Below are positions 1 through 7,464 of a stretch of DNA of 15,218 nucleotides, piece by piece. The stretch spans positions 1-15,218 of the forward strand of contig JAKMGS010000034.1 in the NCBI GenBank assembly GCA_022424815.1, given 5' to 3'. A model generated the notes under the pieces. That model saw nothing but the letters and a program-made list of their open reading frames with translations, did no database searches and was not told the origin of the DNA. This DNA is from Schleiferiaceae bacterium (GTDB taxonomy: Bacteria; Bacteroidota; Bacteroidia; Flavobacteriales; Schleiferiaceae). Position numbers and translations under genes: made by a program. Position 1 is the first letter of the stretch, and every line of letters starts with the position of its first letter.

Positions 1-219
1 GCAAAGAACTATGCCGGCCTACAGGATGATTTCCAGGCGAACTACACCTTGGATTACATCATAGATAATGCGGAAGGTGCTATTGTCGAGGAGGCGCAAC
101 AGTTTAAATCTGATCTCGCTCGTCGTAGAGCCGCTGAGGAGGCGCAGGCCCAAATGTCAGATACCATCCAGGTTGAGCCAGCGGAGGTAGAGGAGTTAGA
201 AGAATTGGACCAAGAATAA
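1..219 (+). CDS. C-terminal fragment of a probable TPR-repeat protein (5' end outside window)
   Basis: The reading frame is open from base 1 and ends at TAA 217-219, giving 72 residues of a longer protein. The visible part starts with a helix resembling the last TPR-type repeat (FQANYTLDYIIDNAEG). A glutamate/alanine-rich, strongly charged tail follows (EEAQQ, RRRAAEEAQAQ) and ends in an acidic stretch EVEELEELDQE. In flavobacteria, large exported TPR proteins with a similar FQAKATL-type repeat sit just upstream of the plug-less TonB-receptor-like barrel that also follows here, only 13 bases downstream. That synteny is recalled from the family and not tested. The two genes are very probably co-transcribed, and the TPR protein may act in the envelope with the barrel. 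The N-terminus and any signal peptide are not visible, so the family call is moderate. Confidence 0.6.
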   Translation, partial: AKNYAGLQDDFQANYTLDYIIDNAEGAIVEEAQQFKSDLARRRAAEEAQAQMSDTIQVEPAEVEELEELDQE

Positions 220-232
220 ACCGAAAAGAGCA

Positions 233-1909
233 ATGAAAAAGATCCTATACAGCTTATTATTCTTGGCTCCCTTGAGCTTGTGGGCACAAGAGGAAACAGG
301 AGGTGAAGTAAAAAGCGTAGAAATCCGGGTAGTAGAAGATTACCAAGCGCAAGTCCGAGCTGCACACAAAATATCTGAGCAACCATCGTTTAAGGATACA
401 ACCTCAGATAAAATTCCGGTATTGGTTCGTATCCAGCCTAAGGGCATGAGTATTGATTTTCAGCCTGCCCCCATTCCTGCCATCAAACTGGGCAGAGTAA
501 AACTGCCTAAGCTGCCAACACAGCGCGTAAGTGTTGGGGGCGGCATGTACAGCAGTTCCTTTGCGGATGTCGTATTCTCGTCACCGCGCTCGAGAAAAAA
601 CGTTTGGGGCATCAAAGCGCATCATGAGGGCGCAAGATCAGGCGTGCTCAGTACTGCATATGACCTACAGCCAGCCTACGAGAATTCCATACTCACGGAC
701 TTTCAGCGTGCGACTAAGAATTGGAACCTGAAAACTCAACTTCTTTTAGATGCAGATTATGCGAGTTTTTATGGGATTATGGATACTACCGGGGCAGCGG
801 CTTTATCGCCTACACCGCACGAGTGGAACTTGAGTGCCGGGTTGAGCCAACAATGGTTGCGAACTTCGAATCCTACGTCCAAAGTACCTGCCGCCTACCG
901 CAGTGGTGGGGCGGCTTACCAGTTCACGAATGCGGGAATTGGAGCGCATGAGCATTTAGCTAAAACCATGCACCGAATCGAGGTATATGCCGATGAAGCG
1001 CAGATCAATATGGATTTAGGGTACCAATTTGGTCAATATTCCCTCACGGAAATGGTCTTTGAGCCTCGCGTAAACCAGTACCATCATTTCTACCTAAGCC
1101 CTCAGACGCATGGTAAAAACGGAATGTTGAACTATCAATTTGGATTAACCTTCGCAGGAACGATCAACAATGAAGGTGGTGAAAATCAAGGTACCTATTA
1201 CATCTTCCCGAATATCAACCTACAAGCTGAGGTGTTGAAGCGTACCCTTGCCGTTTATGGCGGCTGGGATGGACGCGCGCAGCAACAAACTTTAAGTTCC
1301 TTACTAGCTAAAGTGCCAGTCATTTCAGGTGATCAGGCCTTGGCTCTAACGGGTGAGAACAGAGGGTATGTGGGAATGCAAGGTGCATTAGCAGGTAAGC
1401 TGCAATACCGTGTGGAAGGTTCTTTGGCCTTTGTAATGAATGATATACAATTCGAGCGAGATAGCACAACCTCCACCATCAACGATATGGCGGCACTTCG
1501 ATTAGGCTATGCCAACTACACACGTTCTCGACTTCGTGCGGAATTAAACTTGCCTATGGATGTATTCACAGCCAGCGTTTATACTGAACTCAATGCATAT
1601 GCAGGTGCGGATGAATTTATAGGTGCCGAAGGGCGTGTTTTAGGTGCTTTGTTGCGAGTAGATCAGGGCGACGTTCATTTGACCTCTAACTTCAAATATG
1701 TTGGAGGACGTTATGCGGGTAATTCTGAAAAGGGCATCTATGATTTAGGCGATTACATGGATATCAGTCTAGATTTAGGCTACACCATTAACGAGAATTT
1801 AGGGTTGAGTTTAAGGGCTTACAACCTCTTGAATCAACGCTATCAATTATGGAGCGGTTATGAGGTACGAGGTACCCGTGGACTCTTTGTGTTGAACTAC
1901 CAATTTTAA
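233..1909 (+). CDS. Outer-membrane beta-barrel protein, TonB-dependent-receptor-like but without plug
   Basis: The protein has 558 residues. It opens with a typical signal peptide (MKKILYSLLFLAPLSLWAQ, cleavage likely after about residue 18), so it is exported through Sec. A short periplasmic segment of about 75 residues follows, including the KIPVLVRIQPKG and LPKLPTQRVSVGGG regions. The rest is alternating aromatic/polar strands typical of an outer-membrane barrel, ending in an aromatic residue (FVLNYQF) as expected for BAM-assembled barrels. The last strands (LGLSLRAYNLLNQRYQLWSGYEVRG) resemble the C-terminus of TonB-dependent receptors. No plug domain is recognisable, and the length is well below the 700-1000 residues of a full receptor. 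Homologues in Bacteroidota are generally labelled TonB-dependent receptor. The substrate is unknown and it may be a structural or scaffold barrel. ATG 233 was chosen because it gives the signal peptide directly; the preceding TPR-like gene ends 13 bases upstream. Confidence 0.75.
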   Translation: MKKILYSLLFLAPLSLWAQEETGGEVKSVEIRVVEDYQAQVRAAHKISEQPSFKDTTSDKIPVLVRIQPKGMSIDFQPAPIPAIKLGRVKLPKLPTQRVSVGGGMYSSSFADVVFSSPRSRKNVWGIKAHHEGARSGVLSTAYDLQPAYENSILTDFQRATKNWNLKTQLLLDADYASFYGIMDTTGAAALSPTPHEWNLSAGLSQQWLRTSNPTSKVPAAYRSGGAAYQFTNAGIGAHEHLAKTMHRIEVYADEAQINMDLGYQFGQYSLTEMVFEPRVNQYHHFYLSPQTHGKNGMLNYQFGLTFAGTINNEGGENQGTYYIFPNINLQAEVLKRTLAVYGGWDGRAQQQTLSSLLAKVPVISGDQALALTGENRGYVGMQGALAGKLQYRVEGSLAFVMNDIQFERDSTTSTINDMAALRLGYANYTRSRLRAELNLPMDVFTASVYTELNAYAGADEFIGAEGRVLGALLRVDQGDVHLTSNFKYVGGRYAGNSEKGIYDLGDYMDISLDLGYTINENLGLSLRAYNLLNQRYQLWSGYEVRGTRGLFVLNYQF

Positions 1910-1967
1910 TCGTCGAAATCCTCGGGAAATACCGAAAATGTTGATAACCTTGTTGGTAACTGCGAGA

Positions 1968-1981
1968 GGGGCTACGGCCCC
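1968..1981 (+). terminator. GC-rich hairpin with UACG tetraloop after the barrel gene
   Basis: The arms GGGGC (1968-1972) and GCCCC (1977-1981) close a TACG loop, which as RNA is the very stable C(UACG)G type of tetraloop. A run of five T residues (1991-1995) follows nine bases later, so this could end transcription of the TPR/barrel genes. The T-run is not directly adjacent, which makes it a weak intrinsic terminator. The same left arm can also pair with AGCCCCT at 1997-2003. Confidence 0.45.
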
Positions 1982-1983
1982 AT

Positions 1984-2017
1984 TTGTCGCTTTTTGAGCC
2001 CCTAAAAGTTATCTTTG
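1984..2017 (+). promoter_or_regulatory. Candidate gyrB promoter (Bacteroidota TTG / TAnnTTTG type)
   Basis: TATCTTTG at 2010-2017 matches the Bacteroidota -7 consensus TAnnTTTG exactly. TTTG at 1983-1986 supplies a -33 element with 23 bases between the TTG and the -7 box, the upper end of the accepted range. A transcript would start near 2022-2026, leaving a leader of about 30 nt before the gyrB ATG at 2055. The -33 element lies inside the loop of the longer 1967-2003 inverted repeat. Confidence 0.5.
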
Positions 2018-2054
2018 TTAAGATAGCATTTAGCTAACCTATGCGCTGATATTT

Positions 2055-3998
2055 ATGAGTGAACAAGAGAAGAATTACGACGGCGGTTCCATTCAAATTT
2101 TGGAAGGACTAGAGGCCGTTCGAAAACGCCCCGCCATGTACATCGGAGACATTGGTCTCAAAGGATTACACCACCTTGTTTATGAGGTAGTTGACAACTC
2201 TATTGATGAAGCATTGGCAGGTCACGCGAAAGACATCTACGTGACCATCAATGAAGATAATAGCATCACCGTTAAGGATGATGGTCGTGGGATTCCCACG
2301 GATATGCACCCCAAAGATGGACGCTCTACCTTAGAGGTGGTAATGACGGTCCTTCACGCTGGGGGTAAATTTGATAAAGATTCCTACAAGGTTTCCGGTG
2401 GTTTACACGGGGTAGGGGTTAGCTGTGTGAATGCATTGTCTATTATGCTCCACGCAGAAGTGCACCGAAACGGTAAGAAGCACGAGGTTGAGTTTTCTCG
2501 TGGGGTGGCAAAATACCCTACGCGTGAGATCGGCATCACAGATTATCGCGGAACTATCGTGACCTTTAAGCCAGACCACGAAATCTTCGAGGAAACCGAA
2601 TACCACTATGAGATCCTAGCTAAGCGAATGCGCGAATTGGCCTTCTTGAACAAGGGCATCGCAATTACTTTGAAGGATCTTCGAGAACTTGATGAAAAAG
2701 GCGAGCCTATTGGTGAGCGCTTCTTCAGTGAAGATGGTTTGGCTGGATTTGTTAAATACATTGACAGCAACCGTGAGAAGATCATGCCTGAGGTCATGTA
2801 TATGGAGGGTGAAAGAGACGGTATACCTGTCGAAGTTGCCATGCACTACAATACGACCTATAACGAGAATATTCACTCGTACGTCAACAATATCAATACG
2901 CATGAAGGGGGTACCCACTTGGCGGGGTTCCGTCGTGCTTTGACCCGTACGTTGAAGAAATATGCGGACGAAAGTGGATTGTTGACCAAAGAAAAAGTGG
3001 AAATCGCCGGAGATGATTTCCGCGAAGGATTGACAGCGGTTATTTCTGTGAAGGTCATGGAGCCTCAATTTGAGGGTCAAACCAAGACGAAGCTCGGGAA
3101 TAAGGATGTTGGCGGAGCAGTAGATAAGTTGGTTGGTGAAATGTTGACCAATTTCTTGGAAGAGCACCCGAACGAAGCTAAAGTCATCGTTCAAAAGGTA
3201 TTGCTCGCTGCCAAGGCCCGTGTGGCCGCTAAGAAAGCGCGTGAAATGGTTCAGCGTAAGGGTACCATGTCTTCTATGGGCTTGCCTGGAAAGTTGAGCG
3301 ATTGTTCTGAAACGGACCCACAAGTATGTGAAATCTTCCTCGTGGAGGGTGATTCTGCAGGTGGTACGGCTAAACAAGGTCGTGATCGTAATTTCCAAGC
3401 CATTCTTCCGCTTCGTGGTAAGATCTTGAACGTAGAGAAAGCAATTTCTCACAAGGTGTTTGAAAACGAAGAAATCAAGAACATGTACACAGCCTTGGGT
3501 GTGAGTGTTGGTACAGAAGAGGATAGCAAAGCTCTAAACATCGCCAAATTACGCTACCACAAGATTGTGATCATGACGGATGCCGATGTGGACGGTAGCC
3601 ACATTTCAACCTTGATTCTGACCTTCTTCTTCCGCTACATGCGTGAGTTGGTAGAATTGGGCTACGTATACATCGCAACTCCACCATTGTACTTGGTGAA
3701 GAAAGGTGCGAAGCAAGCCTATGCTTGGGACGATAAGCAACGCGATCAAATCGCTCACGAATTTGCTGGTGATAGCGGTGCCAATGTTGGAATTCAGCGC
3801 TATAAGGGTCTTGGGGAGATGAATGCAGAACAACTTTGGGATACCACTATGAATCCTGAGGAGCGCATCTTGAAGCAAGTGACCATCGATGATAGCGCGG
3901 AAGCGGATCGTGTCTTCTCTATGTTGATGGGAGATGATGTGCCGCCACGCCGTGATTTCATCGAGCGCAACGCTAAATACGCAAACATTGATGCTTAA
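2055..3998 (+). CDS. gyrB: DNA gyrase subunit B
   Basis: ATPase subunit of type IIA topoisomerase gyrase, which forms an A2B2 complex with GyrA and introduces negative supercoils. The protein is 647 residues, normal for GyrB lacking the roughly 170-residue insert of enterobacterial GyrB (804 aa). Visible motifs in order: the GHKL ATP site EVVDNSIDEA with presumed catalytic Glu44 and Mg-binding Asn48, DDGRGIP at 75-81, the glycine-rich lid GGLHGVGVSCVNALS, TOPRIM EGDSAGG at 431-437, PLRGKILNVEKA, DADVDGSH beginning at 509 (metal-binding aspartates), and the C-terminal QRYKGLGEMN. It is called GyrB and not ParE because of the conserved N-terminus (GGSIQILEGLEAVRKRPAMYIG) and overall fit; some ParE motifs are shared. 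A TAnnTTTG-type promoter lies upstream. The stop codon overlaps the start of the next gene by 8 bases. Confidence 0.96.
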   Translation: MSEQEKNYDGGSIQILEGLEAVRKRPAMYIGDIGLKGLHHLVYEVVDNSIDEALAGHAKDIYVTINEDNSITVKDDGRGIPTDMHPKDGRSTLEVVMTVLHAGGKFDKDSYKVSGGLHGVGVSCVNALSIMLHAEVHRNGKKHEVEFSRGVAKYPTREIGITDYRGTIVTFKPDHEIFEETEYHYEILAKRMRELAFLNKGIAITLKDLRELDEKGEPIGERFFSEDGLAGFVKYIDSNREKIMPEVMYMEGERDGIPVEVAMHYNTTYNENIHSYVNNINTHEGGTHLAGFRRALTRTLKKYADESGLLTKEKVEIAGDDFREGLTAVISVKVMEPQFEGQTKTKLGNKDVGGAVDKLVGEMLTNFLEEHPNEAKVIVQKVLLAAKARVAAKKAREMVQRKGTMSSMGLPGKLSDCSETDPQVCEIFLVEGDSAGGTAKQGRDRNFQAILPLRGKILNVEKAISHKVFENEEIKNMYTALGVSVGTEEDSKALNIAKLRYHKIVIMTDADVDGSHISTLILTFFFRYMRELVELGYVYIATPPLYLVKKGAKQAYAWDDKQRDQIAHEFAGDSGANVGIQRYKGLGEMNAEQLWDTTMNPEERILKQVTIDDSAEADRVFSMLMGDDVPPRRDFIERNAKYANIDA

Positions 3999-5547
3999 TA
4001 CAGGCATAACGATACGAAAAGCCTCCTTTCTAGGGGGCTTTTTTGTATGCCTTGTACTCACTACACTCGGGGGGTGTGAGCCTCAAAGTGAGGTGGATAA
4101 AATGGTCTTCAGGTATAATGAGCCGGCAGGCATACCTACCCTGGATCCTGCGTTTGCCAAGGATAAGAGCACCATTTGGGCGGTTCAGCAATTGTTTGAA
4201 TCCTTGGTGGCCTTAGATGCCGACAATGAAATAGTTCCTGCCTTGGCAGCTCATTGGTCGGTATCTGAGAATGGCCGAGTCTATGAGTTCTCCTTACGCG
4301 AGGCCTATTTTCACGATGAAAGCAAGCTCACCCCCGCAGATGTGGTGTACAGTCTGAAGAGATTGCAAGATCCTACTATCGCCTCACCGGGCAGCTGGGT
4401 GTTAGAGGATGTCTTGGATATTCATGAGACTTTGGCGGGTACGGTAATCGTTCAGCTTCAAGCAGCAAATGCCTCATTCTTATCTCTTTTGGCCATGCCA
4501 TATTGCGGGGTGATGCCTGCGGGGACTGTGGAGGCGGCTACTTCGCCGGTGGGCACGGGCCCTTTCAAGATACACCGCTGGCATTATGGGGAAAAATTGG
4601 TCCTTCATAAACATGAGGAATATTGGAAACAGGATGCTGAAGGGAATTCTTTGCCGTATTTAGACGCCATCAGCGTATCGTTTTTACCGGATCAGCAAAG
4701 CGCCTTCTTGGAGTACCTCAGTGGGAACTTTGATTTTTTACCAAACCTCGATCCAAGCTTTAAGGACGATTTGTTGACCAAATCTGGTGAGCTGCAATCG
4801 CGATATCAAGAGGGTCATCGGTTGGAGCGTACACCGTTTTTAAACACAGAGTATTTGATTTTCAATGCGGAAAAAGGGTTGCCAAAGGAATTGCGTTGGG
4901 CAATTAATGCGGGTATTAACAGGAACGAAATGATACACTCCCTTCGCAATGGTGTGGGTATACCTGCGGGCGGGGGAATTGTGCCTTTTGGGTTACCAGA
5001 ATACCAGGATAATATAGGGACGACCTATTCCCCCGATTCGGTGGCAGGACTTTTAGCCTCCAGGGAGCTGCCAGAGTTGACCTTAGTCACTGTATCTAAT
5101 TACCGTGATCTATGCGAATACGTGCAGGGCGAAATGGCCAGTTTAGGTTGGTCTATAGCTGTTAATGTGGTTCCTCCTGCGACGTTGAGAAGTGAGAAGA
5201 GTGCGGGGACATTTGGCTTTTTTCGAGCTAGTTGGATTGCAGATTATCCAGATGCTGAAAATTATTTGATGCTTTTTTACAGCGGGTATAAGGCGCCCAA
5301 TGGGCCAAATTACAGTTTGTACGAGGATGCGCAATACGATGCAATGTACGAGCAGATTCGTGCGCTGCCGCCGGGTGAGGAGCGTAGTGCACTAATGCGC
5401 AAGGCGGATCAATATCTGATGCAAGAACAAGCGCTCGTGCCTTTATTTTACGACGAGGTGCTACGCGTTTATCCAGAATATGTGAGGGGTGTGGAGTCGA
5501 ATGCTCTAAATGCCCTTAATCTTCTTGAGGCTCGCTTCGAGCGTTAA
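3991..5547 (+). CDS. Family 5 extracellular solute-binding lipoprotein (peptide/nickel/oligopeptide type)
   Basis: Substrate-binding component resembling OppA/DppA/NikA, predicted to capture peptides or similar ligands outside the inner membrane. Starting at ATG 3991 it has 518 residues. Residues 1-28 form a lipoprotein signal peptide with a basic RK at 9-10, a hydrophobic core and the lipobox LGGC with lipidated Cys29. A longer frame back to 3934 lies wholly inside gyrB and would bury the signal, so it was not used; the next Met would lose the lipobox. Family signatures include PTLDPAF early in the mature part, FESLVALDADNEIVPALA, LTPADVVYSLKRLQDP, and SPVGTGPFKIHRW. No permease or ATPase gene is nearby, so it is an orphan binding protein in this window. 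It overlaps gyrB by 8 bases, and its 3' end overlaps the convergent EEP gene by 32 bases. A terminator-like hairpin lies within codons 9-18. Confidence 0.85.
   Translation: MLNTGITIRKASFLGGFFVCLVLTTLGGCEPQSEVDKMVFRYNEPAGIPTLDPAFAKDKSTIWAVQQLFESLVALDADNEIVPALAAHWSVSENGRVYEFSLREAYFHDESKLTPADVVYSLKRLQDPTIASPGSWVLEDVLDIHETLAGTVIVQLQAANASFLSLLAMPYCGVMPAGTVEAATSPVGTGPFKIHRWHYGEKLVLHKHEEYWKQDAEGNSLPYLDAISVSFLPDQQSAFLEYLSGNFDFLPNLDPSFKDDLLTKSGELQSRYQEGHRLERTPFLNTEYLIFNAEKGLPKELRWAINAGINRNEMIHSLRNGVGIPAGGGIVPFGLPEYQDNIGTTYSPDSVAGLLASRELPELTLVTVSNYRDLCEYVQGEMASLGWSIAVNVVPPATLRSEKSAGTFGFFRASWIADYPDAENYLMLFYSGYKAPNGPNYSLYEDAQYDAMYEQIRALPPGEERSALMRKADQYLMQEQALVPLFYDEVLRVYPEYVRGVESNALNALNLLEARFER
4017..4044 (+). 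terminator. Strong intrinsic-terminator-like hairpin inside the lipoprotein signal-peptide codons
   Basis: GCCTCCT (4021-4027) pairs with AGGGGGC (4032-4038), with one G-T pair, around a TTCT loop. AAAA at 4017-4020 can extend the stem into the six-T run at 4039-4044. This is a textbook Rho-independent terminator just 18 bases after the gyrB stop codon, yet it lies within codons 9-18 of the next gene. It probably ends part of the gyrB transcripts, with read-through dependent on translation of the downstream gene. Confidence 0.7.
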
Positions 5548-6565
5548 AAGTGGTGATTAGGGGGCGGTGATCGCTGAAGGCTACATCGCTGAGGTATTGT
5601 CCGGAATAGGGTAATTGTTCGTCAACCAAGGTCCAGTCGATGCGCAATGGCACTCCCTTTTGCAATAGTGGGAGGTAGGAGCCCCATGCGCCGGATCCTT
5701 TGAAGAGGTATGGATCGTCCAATTTCCATAGCAAGCGCGCATATAAATTCCCCCCCGGAACGGAGTTGAAGTCCCCGGTGAGTACGACGGGATAAGGACT
5801 TTCGTCGACCCAATGTAAGATGCTTCGCCCTTGCTTGCCGCGGTCTCTGTCCGAACGAGCGATTTTCTTAGCCATGAATTGGCTCTTCTCAATCCATTCC
5901 TCGCGAGAGGGCTCAATCTCCATATCCATGTCCTTGATGCCGGTAGAACTCAGGTGGATGTTGATAATACGAATAGTGTCGTCTGGGAGAGCGATGTCTG
6001 CATATCCAGCGCTGCGTCTGGCGTATGAATTTTCTTCAATGGCATCGAATATCAAGGAACCGTGCTTGACGATGGGGAATTTCGAATAAATAGCAGTCCC
6101 GATTCTCTTGTTATTTGGCGCATACACACGAAAAGGGTAGTGTGCTGCAACCGGATAGGCGACGCTGCGCCGCATTTCTTGAGTACATAATATATCGATA
6201 CCCTCTGATTGCGTCCACTGCGCGATATCTTTGGCGATGCCACGCTGCTGATAAAAAGCGCGAACGTTGTAGCTGGCCACCTTCCAGGCAGTTTGTTCGG
6301 GAGCGGCGCTTACAGGTAATTGTGCCATCACTGGGAAAAATATTAGCACAATGCAAATGGCATTGAAAACCACCAATTTAGGTTGGTAGCGAATTCCAAT
6401 TAACAACATGATTAATTGAGGGATAATCAATAGTGGAAATACTATGTTTAGAATCCCTACTCCTGGTATCCAGTTACCTGGCAATAAGGTAAATAAGCCG
6501 AGTAAGACAGTGAGGATGAACAGTCCTAAGTTCGCCATTTTCAGTAACCGGAGGCGTTTTTTCAC
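5516..6565 (-). CDS. Membrane-anchored endonuclease/exonuclease/phosphatase (EEP) family protein
   Basis: 349 residues. The N-terminus is basic (KKRLRLLK) and is followed by three hydrophobic helices at about 10-29, 38-58 and 64-82, with basic residues after helix 2. With the N-terminus inside, the catalytic domain (about 95-345) would face the periplasm. The DNase I-like metal-dependent fold is complete: Asn100 (ASYNVRAF), Glu130 (LCTQEM), His204, Asp265/Asn267 (TGDFNSVPGG), Asp310 and the terminal Asp332-His333 (SDHRP). EEP enzymes cleave phosphodiesters or phosphomonoesters of nucleic acids, phosphoinositides or sphingolipids; the substrate here is unknown. The chosen start is GTG at 6565, which forms a 4-base GTGA overlap with the stop of the upstream rhomboid gene; ATG at 6538 is an alternative that loses the basic N-terminus. 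It is the last gene of the mutL operon. Its 3' end overlaps the convergent solute-binding-protein gene. Confidence 0.85.
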   Translation of the reverse strand: MKKRLRLLKMANLGLFILTVLLGLFTLLPGNWIPGVGILNIVFPLLIIPQLIMLLIGIRYQPKLVVFNAICIVLIFFPVMAQLPVSAAPEQTAWKVASYNVRAFYQQRGIAKDIAQWTQSEGIDILCTQEMRRSVAYPVAAHYPFRVYAPNNKRIGTAIYSKFPIVKHGSLIFDAIEENSYARRSAGYADIALPDDTIRIINIHLSSTGIKDMDMEIEPSREEWIEKSQFMAKKIARSDRDRGKQGRSILHWVDESPYPVVLTGDFNSVPGGNLYARLLWKLDDPYLFKGSGAWGSYLPLLQKGVPLRIDWTLVDEQLPYSGQYLSDVAFSDHRPLITTFNARSEPQED

Positions 6566-7446
6566 TCTTCTTTTGAGATTTTAAAAAGGTACTCCTTTTC
6601 CTCTTTACTTAAGCTGTCGTAGCCTTTGTCTTTGATTTTATCTAAAATGACATCCATTTTAGAGGTGTCGTTGGTTTTAACTTCTTCGAAATGAGAATAA
6701 CTTTGTTCGCCAAATTTGAACCCCTTTCTTTTGCGTTTACTACGATAAAGCATATTACGGATGGCATCGATCACTTGGAAAAGGTAGACATTCCATTCGT
6801 GACCATTTCGCATGCTTCGGATAAAAAAATAGGCAACTATTGCACCCCCTAAATGCGCTATGTGACCACCTGCATTCGTACCTGTTAATCCCAAAATGTC
6901 TAATAAGACTATTCCCGCTGCGAGCATCCAATATTTTACCTCAAAAATCCCCCACAAGCGAACCGGCATATTTGGCAAATAAGTTGCACCGGCTACAAGC
7001 ACAGCAATACATCCGGCGCTTGCTCCAACCATAGATCCTGTTCCTAATAACGGGCTAATGTTGTACAGTATGATGTAAAGTAACCCACCTCCAATACCTC
7101 CATAGATGTACAGGGCCAACATCCTTTTCTGTCCAAGATATTCCATCAGCATTTTTCCGGAGAAATAAAGGATCAACATATTAAAAAGTATGTGACGGAA
7201 GTTAAAATGGGTGAACATGTAGGTAAGTATGGTCCAAGGTCGTGTAACTAATTTCCAAGGACTTGAAGGAAGGGCCAATACATCATCAGCGAGTTTTGGA
7301 ATAAAACCTACCTCGGCTGTTGAAATAGAAACAATAGCATTAGAAATACTATACATCAAAAAGATGCCAATGTTTAAGTACAACAACCTCGTGAGGTAGT
7401 TGCCATGAAATGCATCATTTTTAATGTTGTTGATGAAGCTACTCAT
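6562..7446 (-). CDS. Rhomboid-family intramembrane serine protease with cytosolic C-terminal tail
   Basis: 294 residues with six or so membrane helices between about 20 and 210. Rhomboid hallmarks are THFNFRHILFNM (His80, His85, Asn89), the nucleophile Ser143 in VGASAG, and the catalytic His198 in AHLGG. The serine motif is GASA and not the canonical GASG; I recall similar variants in other Bacteroidota rhomboids, so activity is still likely. After the last helix comes a basic linker (RSKRKRKG) and a charged tail ending with VILDKIKDKGYDSLSKEEKEYLF. That tail resembles the small C-terminal domain often attached to Bacteroidota rhomboids (I believe DUF6576; untested). Such enzymes cut single-pass membrane proteins within the bilayer; the substrate is unknown. 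The gene follows the other rhomboid gene after 18 bases and overlaps the EEP gene by 4 bases. Confidence 0.9.
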   Translation of the reverse strand: MSSFINNIKNDAFHGNYLTRLLYLNIGIFLMYSISNAIVSISTAEVGFIPKLADDVLALPSSPWKLVTRPWTILTYMFTHFNFRHILFNMLILYFSGKMLMEYLGQKRMLALYIYGGIGGGLLYIILYNISPLLGTGSMVGASAGCIAVLVAGATYLPNMPVRLWGIFEVKYWMLAAGIVLLDILGLTGTNAGGHIAHLGGAIVAYFFIRSMRNGHEWNVYLFQVIDAIRNMLYRSKRKRKGFKFGEQSYSHFEEVKTNDTSKMDVILDKIKDKGYDSLSKEEKEYLFKISKEE

Positions 7447-7464
7447 GATTCGTAATCAAGAAAT

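Noticed and set aside
2616..3452. 278-codon open frame on the minus strand
   Set aside because: It lies wholly antisense to conserved gyrB sequence, has no family resemblance and reflects gyrB codon usage.
3934..3990. Longer start for the solute-binding lipoprotein
   Set aside because: Would add 19 residues encoded in another gyrB frame and bury the lipoprotein signal peptide; ATG 3991 fits far better.
3606..4061. 151-codon minus-strand frame across the gyrB end
   Set aside because: Antisense to the TOPRIM/C-terminal part of gyrB and the lipoprotein start; composition is a shadow.
5530..5542. Hairpin GCTCG-CTT-CGAGC at the convergent gene ends
   Set aside because: Only five base pairs and no T-run follows on either strand, so a terminator is not supported.
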